Part shown: positions 12,341 through 24,800 of the stretch, piece by piece
Numbering within the stretch: the stretch's first letter is position 1
Layout of the letters: each line of letters begins with the position of its first letter
Source of the DNA: Ulva prolifera
Lineage: Eukaryota; Chlorophyta; Ulvophyceae; Ulvales; Ulvaceae
NCBI GenBank assembly: GCA_023078555.1
Contig: CM041197.1
Span: 1,336,501 to 1,400,500, forward strand
Direction: 5' to 3'
Length of the DNA: 64,000 nucleotides
Program-made: the position numbers and the translations under genes
The notes under the pieces: model-generated
What the model was told of the DNA's origin: nothing
Databases searched by the model: none
The model's input: only the letters and a program-made list of their open reading frames with translations

Positions 12341-12439
12341 CAGCCACCGATCGGGCCCGATCATATGTAACAATCCCGAATGTTCAGGTCTTATTTCTGG
12401 GTGGCAGCCCTGGGTATGCTGCAAGGCGACCCAACACTG
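12341..12439 (-). mobile_element. hAT-like MITE, diverged copy (reverse)
   Basis: Reverse copy with GATCGGGCCCGAT, ATGTTCAGGTC, GGGTGGCAGCCCTGG and the end CGACCCAACACTG. The opposite terminal repeat is degraded and no target duplication is visible. Confidence 0.7.
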
Positions 12440-12763
12440 GTTGAGGTGCGGATCGCATCTGTTTACAACGATTGTTTAAATTGCAATGCTGGGTGTCACA
12501 AGTTGGTGACTTACTCTGATGTGCCGCCATGCGCACGGGCTGGGCTGCCACAGTATGCCGTGCTCTGCTTGGGGGCAGCGGCCACGTGTTGCAAGTAAAA
12601 TGGCGGGCAGCACACAAGAGTACAACCACAACCAGTGGTCATATGATAAGGCACTTCAAGCTTGCGGGGACGAGGTGTGACTGTGCATGCAGCCTGCCTC
12701 CCAAATCCATTATTGAAGAATTCTCTGCAGAACCAGCCCGTGCTAGCCCAGCATGATCTGGGT

Positions 12764-12851
12764 AAGTAAAGTAAAGTAAATCTGAACTTACTGAGCCGTG
12801 TCCTATTGGACATTGGCAACTCCGAGTTAACGGGACCACGTGTGCCGAATG
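12764..12851 (-). repeat. Family C dispersed repeat, copy 2
   Basis: Reverse copy containing AGTAAAGTAAAGTAAATCT, ACTGAGCCGTGTCCTATTGG and GGGACCACGTG. It is highly similar over nearly 90 bases to the copy at 62799-62887. Confidence 0.75.
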
Positions 12852-13215
12852 GGTTTAATATAATCTACAAAGGCTGACCCGGCCAGGACTTGGGCGGGTG
12901 TGCTATGGATCCTGGCGGCCTCGCTTTCAAGGTGCCTGCTGCAGCCAGCCAGTCAGGCCGGCTTGCGGGGTTTCCTGCGTGTGTTTTCATGATGAAACGT
13001 GGGGATTCTGTGTGGGTGTGTTTTCATGCTGAAGTTAAATGGGCATACTCGCAAGGAAGGGGTCCCGGGCTCCTACTGCGCAAATCTCGTACACCTGCGC
13101 AAGCCCCAATGTGGCTGTGTCACGTGAGGGCCCAGTCATAGAGGCTGGTAGCCACATCAAGGGCGCAGCTGCAGCTCCATGGACATGCATGTGCAAAAGC
13201 TGCATGTGTGGCACT

Positions 13216-13250
13216 GTCACAAGGGCAAAGTTAGAGAGGCAGGTAGCACT
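13216..13250 (+). repeat. Family B dispersed repeat, copy 4
   Basis: GTCACAAGGGCAAAG followed by GAGAGGCAGGTAGCACTGC. It lies about 370 bases after a family C copy. Confidence 0.65.
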
Positions 13251-15830
13251 GCAGCATCACTGTGTGGCCCTGCAGAGCAAGTTCATGTTCCGCTGCTGGG
13301 GGGCGTGTCATCCGAAAACTTGATGCGCAACAACCTGGCACCCTTGAAGCCCACGCTGGAAGGTGTATATACGCGTTCTAGAATTCTCGATCAGCAAGGC
13401 TGCAGACGAAGACTGCAGGGCCCTGGGGGGCCATGACATAAAAGAGCTCCATGTGTCCATGTTGATGGTGTCAACAGCTCATGCACAGCCTGCACAGCTG
13501 GTGCGCTTCCCCGACGTTGCATCACGGCTGGCATCTGCAGAGTGGAGCTGCGTCCAAGGGGCCCATGGGGAAGACCGCATGCATGCGTGCCTGCGTTCAA
13601 GATTTGAACGCATGGCAAGTTCACGAACTTGCCCCGGATTCCTCGCACTGCGCGCACCCAGCTGCGCTGCACTGCCACCTCCGGCGTCGAACACTGGTGA
13701 CTGCAGTTGGGGACTGCCATGGCAGCGTGAACGCGACTCACAGGCTATTACAGCATCATCACTCCATTTGCGGCGTGCAGTTGGCGTGTTCAGAGCTGCA
13801 GCACTCTGCATACTTGTTCCGGAGGAATTTGTTGACCTGGCGCGGTGCATTGCAAGCTGCACTTGGCGATGGCCGGCTGCCTGTCACCTCAGCTCGCACG
13901 AGCGGAGGTCCATCGGGAAAATTGTCTACGAACTGCGGCCGTGATGGGCCAGCACACGTAAGCGTGGCCTGGCGACCGTCACTACTGCCACAAAAGATGC
14001 CAAGGAGGAAGTTCGGACGATCGATCGGGGCCTGCGGGGCTCAGCGCCCGGGTCAACAACATCAAACTTGCGGCAGCCAACGGCGATCTTTCACGCCAGA
14101 CGCAGTCGAATCCACTGTACGAAGCGTGCTGCGTTGGTCTTTTGTGGCCTATTCGTTTCATGCGCATGCGATTGTTGTTCGCCGAGGCCCATGGCCACGT
14201 ACACTGCACTGACCTTTGCGGCATAGTAGCACGCATGTGTGCATGAACGCATGTCACACTCTGCGCCGCGGTCAGCTTGCTGCGCAGCGTGCGTCAGGAC
14301 CTGGCCAAATGCGCTGTATTCATTTCTCCAGCACATTCTTCTGGATGTCTTTGCCATTCCTGCTGTTGTGCCGTTGGACCCGCTTCGTTTGTTCCAGGTT
14401 ACGTTGAGCTGCTCGTTCAGACCAGCTCCTGGCCTGTCGGAAACGGCTGGAGCAAATCGTACAGATTAGAAATTCGGAGTAGTGTACATCTAGTTTTCTA
14501 GGAAGGCAGTGTTTGGATCGATAGCGATCGACACGCTGCTGGAGTGATGCTGGCTGCCTCTTGCGACACAGGTATTTCCCCCCCATCGCGTGTTTACATC
14601 CGTAGGTGTCGGCACATGAGGAATGTGAGTGTTTCCGTGTTTCTCTGACGGCCACCGTTGAACTAGGACCTCGTCTGTGGGCTTCTGTAGACGACCTGCA
14701 TCGTTGTCAACGAATCGCCCGAGCGACAGCCGGTGCGCTGAGTCGAGTGACCCCAAAAGATATTTGTGTACATCGGATTGTATTGATTGCCGACGGACAT
14801 GTCGTCAGCTGTTCGCTCATGAGTATATCTTTCTCGGAGCGTTGTGTTTGGCTTCCACAGCGTCGTCGCGCGTCGGAGCCTGCGGAAGAACTGTGCCTTG
14901 CTGTAAACAATGCCATGTACACTATGGGCTGGTGCCGTCTAAATTATGCTAGGGATGTGACTCCTCTGGTGCTTGCTCTCTCAGAAAGGCACCGTCAACG
15001 GGTATCGTGTCCACACGCGCTAGATCCACAGTGTATCCGGCGCTGACCCATACGAAGTCCTACAACAATCGCAGAGGAGCTCGATACGGCTCATGTTGTT
15101 ATCTATCTTCGCTTTTGCTGTGAATCCACGCGAATCATATCAGCTGCTTTGATATGAAGCCAATTCAAAGCGGCTCGCGTCGCGGTCAACGCTGCAACCG
15201 CCGCATACTTCTGGAATTTCATTGTGTTATTACGTCTGTCCAGACTTTGCTTCGATTATGACACTCTCGAATCCGCTCTTGCGCTTAAACCTTCGGTATC
15301 CCCGCGTGACGGGCCTGCGCAATGCGCCCTGCTTTGCTCCGTTGGCGATATGCTGTGACACGATCGCATCGCCTTGCCGTCGACCACAATGATGCGTCTG
15401 TGAGCTCTGCGCCTGGTTAACATTCTCACCGCGGCGTCTTGCTGCGGAGCAGCGACACGGGATGCTTGCATCACCAGGCCTGGCACCCGTCACGTTGACG
15501 TAATGACGGGGAAGGACAGGGACCATACCGGTATTAGGGGCAGACGCTATCAGCCACGTAAGGATCACGCTTAGTGTCGCTGTACACACATGCAGCTGTC
15601 CTTCTCTGTTGCTATCAGCAGCATCTGACCATGGCGCTCGCAATCCCTCAGGCCTGTCCTTTGCTTCACACAGCTATCAGCTGTAGAGTTCCTGTGACAC
15701 CATCCCAGCATGCAGGCACATCCACACTGGCGTAGCTACGGGGGATCTTCCACCCCCCAGCCCTCACACCATGGGAGCCATCCTCGTTTCCTAGCCTCTG
15801 CAGCCACTGCCTAGGTCCCTGTGATTACAG

Positions 15831-18800
15831 CCCAAGCCCGATCCCCTCTGGCCCCGCACCGGAACGGTCCCAACCCCGGCCATAAGTTCCCCCACACCTG
15901 CTTCAAGCAGCCCTATGGATGATGACTTGACATCACAGCCCCAGGCCCCCGCAGCGGGTGCGGCTGACACCCCGCAGCCACAACCGTCTGATCCTGCAGA
16001 TCCGCCGGAGGATACCCCAGCAGATGTACCGGCGGACGACCCGGCAGCCACCCCAGCCGACTCCCCCGACCCTGCGCCAGCCGATCCCGCAGACACGCCT
16101 TCACCATCCGCGCCAGATGCAGATACCCCCTCAGGGCCTACCGCCGACCCCCCGGAAGACCCCCCAGAGGCTTCCGCAGCCAGCCCCCCAGCCGCGCCGC
16201 CGTCCGATACCCCAGAGGCTGATCCCCCAGCAGATCCTCCGGCGGATCCACCAGCGGAAGCCGCAGACCCCCCTGCCGATCCTCCAGCCGAGGCACCAGA
16301 TGACCCCCCCGTTGCTGCACCGGCCGATCCGCCGGCTGAACCCCCAGCCGACCCGCCTGGCGATCCGCCTGCCGATCCGCCGGCCGATCCGCCTGCAGAC
16401 CCACTGGCGGCCGACCCTCCGGAGGACCCGCCGGCTCCGGCCCCGGCAGACCCGCCGCCGGAGGACGCCCCTGAGCCCGCCGTCGCAGAGCCAGTGGCCG
16501 ACCCTCCCACAGTGGCGCCTGTGGAAGCAGCGGATCCGCCGGCGGACCCGCCAGAGGTCGTCGAAGCCGAGCCGCCGGAGGAGCCAGTTCCTACCGAGGC
16601 GCCAGAGCCGGAGGCAGCAACGCCCGTTGCACCCACGGTATCTGTGGTGCGCTACCCGACTCCATGCTTGTCATTGTTTGTGTTGTGTCGTCTTCAAGCT
16701 TGCTGCAGTTGATCATGCGGCCTGCAACGTACGTGCTGAGCAGCGGTGTGCGAGAGTGTGTGGTGTTGGGCTATGCTCGTGTGGCGTATTCCGCAAAGCT
16801 CGCAAAGCGCCGCTTTGGTGACTAGCGTTGGTTGTGTCCCTGGACAGAGCCATGTTTTCATGGGGTTACAGATAAGATCATGGGGTGTAAGATGAGATCA
16901 TCGCCTGCTGCCCCGCAGTGGATGTAGGCCTAGCTATAAAGCCATGGCACTCTGAAACGGGTGTGGCTCAAATACAGTCACCTGTGCCGTGCCCAGCATC
17001 GCACTGTCATGGTGCGTGTCGTGAGCGCCATGAGCGCAGCTAGGGGTTGATTCGTGTAGGAATGGAATCTGGCTGAACTCGAATCAAATTCGCAGAATTT
17101 TAAGGTTGTTGGCGTCATATTGGGACCAGGTTGGGATTGGTGATGGAGTATTTCCGCGCGCTAAGGCGGACTGACCACATGCCACGTAACGCATGTGGTC
17201 AGTCCAGCACATGGTAGCACATGATCGTGTCAGTGGCAGAGGGTCGTCTGCGATCGCTCTGCCACACCCATAGCAGGAGCTTCTGCTGTGTCAACCACAC
17301 GGCATCCCTGCGCCGGGCTCATGGCACCCTTGAACAGCGTCACAATCACTACGAAACAGCATCCCCCCCCCCCCCCCCCCCCCCCCGTCCCCTGTCGCCA
17401 TGGCCACAAGAAAGGAGATGCAGATGTCATGGCAGGGTCTTCTGGGCACGATCACTTACAGTCAGACTGATCGCTGTGGCTGATCTGAAGGGGTCTGCCC
17501 TCATCTCCGCCTGCCTCCACTCCGGCGCACCAGCGTCGGTTCGCCTTTGCTTAATTTCACTTACCTGTCACCTCACAATCAGAGTCGCACGATGCGATCG
17601 ATCTTACGTGATCGCACCCAACGACCTGGCACGACTGTGCATGGAACAGCTGAGCTCCTCTGACTGAACGGCGCTCATGCGGGGGCTGCTTCGTACGCGG
17701 ACGCAGGCCATGGTAAGCGGTCTCGGATTTCCAGGCCCGGCACCCTGCCGCAGATCCTCTTCGTGCTTGGGTCCGAACTCCGGGTCGCTTGTTTGGGTGG
17801 TGCTGCTCTGACTGCTTTGGTATGTCATCGAATCGGCGCCATGGGTCCGCTGCGTATTGGCAACAGCGGGTGCGCCACGCGGCGGCCTTCATGCGACGTC
17901 GCGTGGCGCACCCGCTGTTGGCGGTGACGTGCTGCGCGGTGTCCAAAATGTGACAGCCGACAGTGCGGCACCGCCGCAGCACCGAGGGGCACAGGGAGGG
18001 TCCCTTCCTGCGCCGCACGGTGCTGTGGCTGGCCACCTGCTGTGGCTGGCCGCCTGTCCCCACCAAGCCGGCAGCTTCAGGGGTGAAGTTGGCATAGCAC
18101 CCCGGAGGACATGTGTGGCATGCGTGCCCACAGCTCCGTTGCGCAGGGGTCGGGCCAGGTAGGGTGCGCGTGGGCATGCATGCGATAGGCACATGACAAG
18201 CGCTCGCGGGGGGGTGCATGTTGTGGCTGCACTCTGTCCAGGGGTGTCAGTGCTCGTCTGTCTAGGGGTCAGGTCGGCAAAGGGACAGTGCGCGAATGTT
18301 GCGGGGCGTGAGCAGTAGCCTCGCGTGAAAGCGGTGGTGGTGCTGTGCTGGTGCTGTGTGTACGCAGTGATCGGCTGAGCACAGGTGTGTGGTGTTCGTG
18401 GTGGCAAATGTCCGGGAACCAATCATGCATGCAGCAGAGAATCGCAGAGGCATCGTGCAAGCGAGTGTTTGCTGAGAGGCATTCCGTGCTGGCTTGAGTC
18501 GAGACAGCGGCGCAGGCGCGCGCCAAGTGTTAGCTGTGCGCCACTGTACATACTTTGCCGTGTTCACGCCAGTAGGTCTTCATGTCTGCTTGTCAGGGCA
18601 GATCTAGAGAATGGTGTGAGTACGCAGGACGAGCCTGACGTTGCTCCCCCCACCGCGGACGCGCCTGACCCCTCCACAGACCCGGAGCCGACCCCTGCCC
18701 CGCAGCCCGCTGCCGATCCGCCGCTTGAAACACCTCCAGACACCGCACCTGCCCCAGACCCCACGCCCGCATCTGGCCCTGATGCAGCTCCGTCACCAGA

Positions 18801-21800
18801 CCCTCCGGCAAACCCTGCACCGGCGCCACAGTCGCCAGGCTCTCCAGAATCTGTTGTGGACCCGGCCCCGGCCGCCGCGGACGATCCAGAACCCACAATC
18901 ACACCAGATCCAGTCCCCACCCCTGATCCGACCCCTGACCCAGAATCACCGGCAGCAGCAGACCCCCCCGCCACTGACCCCGATCCCGCAACAGATGCCA
19001 CCCCCCAAGCTGCACCAGATCCAGTAGATTTAGTAGACCCTGACACAGCTCCCGCGGCGACCCCGGACCCCGCACCTGCTCCGAACTCTGATGAGCCGAC
19101 AGCCGCGAATCCTGTTGCCGTACCCGGCCCAAGCACGTCATTCCCAGCGGGCGCGCCGCCGGTGTCTGCCACCAACCCTGACCCAGCTCCAGACCCTGAG
19201 CTCGAATACGACTATGACTATGACCTGGTAGACTATGAGCCGGCCCCTGACCCCGTTCCGGGCCCTGGTGCCGAGGTAGAGGATGCGGCGGAAGTACCGG
19301 AGGAGCCCAAGGGCGCTGCACAGCCCCTGCCTCCCTCCGCTGCTCCAGATGCCGCCGCAACAGTAGACCCTGCCGGCGCCCTACAGCCTTTGATCTTCGC
19401 CACCCCCCAGGGTGCCTCCGATCCCCCCGCAGACTCCCCAGGGGCAGACGGCGAGATCGTTTCAGCGCCAGGGGACCCTCCGGAGGCCCCGCCGGTGAGC
19501 TCCCCTGACCCTGCCCCAAACCCCACCGCAGCCCCGGCCGCCGACCCTGACCCAGCACCTGACCCGGCGCCCAGCCCTGACCCCGCCGCAATCGCAATCA
19601 CCGCAATCACGCCTGCATCTCCGCCTGATGCCGATGTGCCCCTAGCCGGAACGCCGGACCCTGTGCCTCTGACCGACACGGTGCTGCCGCCTGCGGACGA
19701 GCCAGCCGCTGTCTTGCCTGCTGCTGCGGCGGAGCCTCCAGCAGCGCCGGGCGCGCCGGCGGCTGCGCCTGATGCTGCTGCTGCCGTGGTGCCCGCATCT
19801 CCTGTTGCCGTGTCCGATGTAGACGTGCCAGCTGCTGAGACAGAGCCAGCTGCTGAGCCAGGAGCTGAGCCAGAGTCAGCTGCGGAGCCAGGAAGTGAGC
19901 CCGAGCCAGCTGATGAGCTAGGAGCTGAGCCAGAGCCAGTTACTGCGCAAGAGCCAGCAACTGAGCCAGTGCCAGCTGCTGAGCCCGACCCAGCTGTTGA
20001 GCTAGCGCCAGATGTTGAGCCAGAACCAGCTGCTGAGCCACTGGAGCTGGACGATGCTGCCAGATTGGAGCCAGCTCCGGAGCCTGTAGCGGCTGTACCA
20101 GTGAGACCCCATGCCGTAGTTGCCCCCGCCACACGCCCACACACCCGCCGGCACGGACACTGCTTGCACGCGCATGCGGTGTCGATTATCTTTGCTGTGG
20201 CGCGTCACAAGAGATAAGTTGCATACATTGCGTCCCACACTGGACGTCCGTCCTCGCCATGCATCCCATTTGTTCAGCGCCCAGGAGCCACATCTCTCCT
20301 CCAGAGCACCTGTTGCCGCACTCACCGTCTCTCACTTGTGCAGGCTACAAAACCTGCTCCCAGCCCAGCACAGCCGGTCGCTGTAGCCCCAACCGTTGAT
20401 CCAGTCCCTCCAGTGGATCCAGAACTACCTGTAGCCACCATCACACCTGACACCCCAGCCGCCGTCGCGCCTGTGGCCACTGAGCCTGTTGCGCCAGCCA
20501 CAACACCTGTAGCCACAGATCCGACCCCCACACCGGTCACAGCGCCTGTAGCCACAGACCCCGCCCCTGCCCCTGGCGCACCGGCAGACGCCGTTTCGGC
20601 AACGCCACAGATAGAACCCCTTACTCCAGACCCCACCCCCGCACCGGAGACCGTCCCGAGCGCTGTTGTCCCTGCAGCCACCCCGGCCGCCCCCGCAGCA
20701 GTGGTCGGCGACACACCGGCACCGACCGTGCAACCGGACCCTGAGGCCGTCACCCCGGCGGTGACGTCCCCCCTCCCCACCTCGGACCCTGTCTCACCTG
20801 AACAAATAACAACCGCACCTGAACTGTCTGCTAGCCCGGCCGTGGTCGCGGACTCGCCGGCTGCCGCAGAGGTGCCAGATGCGGATGAGCCCGCCCCCAC
20901 ACCCAGCACCATCGTGCCCACACTCCCGCAGTCCGATCCGCCAACGGCGGATTCCCCTGCGCCAGACACTGCACCAGTAGACACACCCACAGCCGATGCA
21001 GACGTCACAGTTCCTGTGCCAGATGCAGCACCTCTTGCAGTAGCTGTATCAACCCCGGATCCCGCCGAATCCGTGACGGTCTCCGCAGCTCCTCTTGTGG
21101 CTGTGGCTGAGGGGGTGCCTCTGCAGGCTGCTGCTGTGCCAGCGGATGCTCCTGCAGCCACAGTAGACGACAGCCCAGCTGAAGCGGCGAGCCCAGAACC
21201 GGAGGCGCCGGTCGTTGCTGTGGTGGACACGGACGATGACACCCCTCAGCCATCTTCTGCGATTTTGCAGGAGCAGAGCCCAGCCGCAGCGGTACTCCCC
21301 ACTGCCCGGCACCACAGCACAGGCTCTGAGATGCCTGGAACCGAAATCTGACACCTGGACACCGGTCCATGCGGAGGATCAACACATGCATGTGAATTCA
21401 ACACATAGCTCATCTTGTGACTTCTCCTCACACGCCCCGCACCATCAGACTAAACGCGCGCTGCGACATTGTATGCATCCATGCATTGCGCCCATGCATT
21501 GCATGTGTTTCTGACATGCCCATGTTCTTGCAGGCGCCCGTGGTCACCCCGGTGCAACCCACCGCTGTGCCGGACCCTGAGCCAACCGCCGCACCGACCA
21601 CTGCGCTGCCGGCAGCCCCCACGGCCACACCCCTGGCTGCCCCAGACACCCCTACTGCGGTCCCCACAACCACCACCCCTGCACCCGCTGCGGCAAGCCC
21701 CACCGTCCCGCAGCCGGATCCCGCTCCCCTCGCAGCCCTGCCGCTGCCCACGGCCACCCCTGACCCTGCACCTGCTCCCACGGTGGCGCCTGCGGTGGTT

Positions 21801-24800
21801 GTGCCGCAAGCCCCGGCTACGGTTGCGCCAAAACCGGTCGCGCCGGTAGAGCCGGCTGCGGCACCCACTGTACCGGAGGTCGTGCCTCCGATCGCGCCGG
21901 CTCCTGCCCCCGCCGCCCCTCCGGTGGAGCCTGCGCCCAAGCCCGCCCCTGTGGTGCTGACGGTGTCCCCGGCTGGTAGGGTTCTGCCTGCCGTGGTGTG
22001 TGTGGCTGAGAACGCGCTGTCTTGCGTCTGCCGCTGCTTGCCCCCTGCCTACCATCATGTTGCATGGAGTCTGATGCACACAGCCGTGATTTGCACGGAA
22101 GTTGTCCGCCCTGTCTAGTGTTGTCTCGCCTAGCAGAGTTGTGAGGGCTGCCATCAAGAAATTAGACTTGAGTTCATGGATTTGTTGTGTGTGATCGGGC
22201 CCAAAAACCCAATACCGCGGTTCAGGCACCCCAGACCCAGCGCCCGTCCCGGCCGCACAGGCCCCGCCTCCCCCCGTCGCAGCACCAGCCCCCCCGCCGG
22301 CAGCTGTGCGGGAGCTCCCGACTGCCGCCCCGCCGGAGGCCCCACCACCTCCAAAGCCTGCTGCCCCTCCACCCGCCGCCCCGCCGGAGGCCCCACCACC
22401 TCCAAAGCCTGCTGCCCCTCCACCCGCCGCCCCGCCCCCGACCCCGCCCGCACCCCCACCCTCCCCCCCACCCTCAGCACCACCGCCTGACCCCCCACGG
22501 GACTCGCCTCCGTCTCCTCCACCGTCCCCGCCGCCCTCACCCCCGCCTGAGCAGATCATCGAGCCAGACCCGATTGTTGCCCTCTCCCCAGAAGTGCCCG
22601 CCGACCTGCCGACCCCCGATATCTCGGCGCTGGAACCGCAGGCCCTCGCCCCGGCCCCTGTACTCCCCCCCACCGAGCCCGCGGTGCAGCCGGTGCCGAT
22701 TGTGCTGCCTAATGAAGAGGCGCCACCGCCCGTCATGCTTGCGGAGGACCTTCCGGCGGGGCCAATCGTTGCCACTGTGACCACCCCCGACGAGCTCGTC
22801 GCCGCCCTAGCCACCGGCTCGCAGCACATCGAGCTCAAGGACCACCTCGACCTGCGGGGGTACCAGCCGCCACAGGTCGAGGCGACGACAGCGGCGGTGG
22901 CAGACGCGGACGGCGCGCGGCGGCGGCTGCTGTCGCGCCGCGGCCTTCGCAACGTGCCCCCGGACTACGTGGACACCCAGGAGTCCTGGCTGCTGCCGGC
23001 CGTCCGGCTCAGCACACACACCATCACGGTGCGCCCGCTGCCCGCTGTGCACGCTGCCCGCTGTGCACGCTGCCCACTGCGTGCTCGGCTCACCCGGCGC
23101 TCCGCCGCCGCGATGCCACACCTGTCGGGGCTCCGGCTGCATGCGCGCTCGCACATGCATGACATGCATGCATGCGCCCCACGTTGTGTAGTATCCAACT
23201 GGCGCAGCCTTCGCCCGCTGCGCACGCGTCAACACAGCCACCGTGTAATGCATGCGAGGTTGCGAGGTTCCACTTCACAGTGGTTCTGATACCGGGGCGT
23301 GTCTGTACAGGGCGACTGCTCAGCGTCGACGACCCTTCCAGTCGTGGGCTCCGGTGCGCCGCTCGCGGAGCAGCAGAGCCGCTCGCAGTGCTACATCCTC
23401 TCCCCCGGCGACCTCTTCCGCCTCGACGAGGAGGCCCAGCAGCTCGTCATCGACAACGTCTTCCTCCGCATCGACCGCGCACCGCCGGACGGCGGCCCCG
23501 TTGTGACCGATGGCGTCCCCACGCTCATCGACGTCCGCGCACCCAACACGAAGCTCTGGCTCACCGCCGCGACGCTCCAGAGCGACTTCGGCGCGGGCCG
23601 CGCGCTCGACATCGCCGACGCGTCCGGGAGCGTGTACGTCGAGGACGCGCTCGTCCGGGACTTTGACACGCGGGGCACGCCGGCGGTCACGACGGCCGGG
23701 GCGCTCCACGTCGTCGACACGCAGTTCGAGTTGATGGCGGCGGCCCAGGAGGAGGCGGCCGGGGGGGCGCCGGTGGTGTATGCCGCGCGCACCGCGGTCG
23801 TCGCGCTCGAGGGTGTCCTGTTCTCTGGTGGCTCCGGCCCGACGCTGGGGCAGGCCGCCAACATCCCCACTGTACGCTGCGTCTCGCCACTGGAGTGTGT
23901 GGAACAGGGGGTCGACTGGGCCGGTCTGCAATGTTTCTGTGCGGCTTGCGAGTGCGCCGCGGCCGCGTGCTGCGCTGTGTGTCACATGCATGGGTGTGCC
24001 ATGCATGTGCGCCTCAGCAGCGCGCGGCTCCGTGCCGCGCTGTGCGTGGTGTGCGTGAGCGCCTGTCAGACATCTCCCCTCCTGCACAACCGCCTCCCGC
24101 AGTCCCCCCTCACACTCAAGCATGCAGCAAATGCATGCACACGACCGCTAACACGAGCACAATGCCTCGTCCCTGTCACCACGCGCCGCCAGAACACCAA
24201 CTCTGACAAGCGGCAGTCTGCGCATGGGCGGATCCGGTTTGTAGTCATGTTTCACCTGCATGAGACTGGGAAAATCTGCTTGCGTATCGTCACGGCATTC
24301 GGGTTCGAAAGAAAGAGTCGGTCGGCACAGCGGCCTGTGATGTGCAGGTGTTCTACTCAGATGACCTCACCCATGAGGTGGTCCTGTACGAGCAGGATGC
24401 GGAGGGCCGGCCGGTGGAGGTCGACCGGACCACACCCGAGCCGTTGTCGGCACTGACCGCCGCACAGAACAAGACCCTGATCGGGCCGGACGACCCCTGG
24501 TTCCTGGCCACCCGCACCGTGCGCTGCCCCCACCCCTGGCACAGGGTCAATATCTGGTCTGCTCATGTGTCTCTTGTGATGATGCGTACGTGTTGAAATT
24601 GACCTGGAATTTGGGCCGGGACTGTTTCCAGCTCCGTTTCTGTGTTCCCGCACACAAACGCCGAGTCCCAGATTTGAGAGCTGTCAGTGTCCAATCAGAT
24701 GTGGCCATGTGATTATGCATACAAAAGCGCAGAAATGCTGAATCCCCTGGGGGCGGGCCTTCGCCTTCTCAAGTATCACAGGTCAGGTGATTCTCACAGC

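Larger units (their letters stand above)
10725..15830. other. Intergenic DNA with repeats, no supported gene
   Basis: It contains a GT-rich low-complexity tract, a hairpin at 11960-12005, a MITE cluster at 12243-12439, family C at 12764-12851 and family B at 11834-11872 and 13216-13250. Frames at 13.3-14.2 kb and 14.6-15.05 kb are open on both strands but show no domain. An exon carrying the signal peptide of the downstream receptor-like gene is expected somewhere here or in the following intron; none was identified. Confidence 0.5.
16638..18627 (+). other. 2-kb intron with poly-C tract and two hairpins
   Basis: It lies between exons that both break at phase 0. It holds a 24-base C run (17363-17386), a 15-bp inverted repeat (17168-17205) and a 21-bp perfect inverted repeat (17861-17920). 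No additional Pro-rich exon was seen. If the gene starts here, its first exon must be short. Confidence 0.5.

Noticed and set aside
13363..14212. Overlapping frames of 193 and 243 codons upstream of the receptor-like gene
   Set aside because: I considered them as its missing first exon, but neither has a signal peptide or an in-phase donor that would lead to 15831.
15791..16636. Long minus-strand Gly/Ser/Ala-rich frame with GGSAGGSA repeats
   Set aside because: It is the antisense shadow of the plus-strand Pro/Ala/Asp exon 15831-16637; the repeat period and GC3 bias belong to the plus strand, where splice phases also agree.
19233..22952. Several minus-strand frames of 300-500 codons (19233-20144, 20322-21242, 21450-22952)
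   Set aside because: All lie opposite spliced Pro-rich exons and run through their introns, with Gly/Ala/Ser low complexity and no domain.
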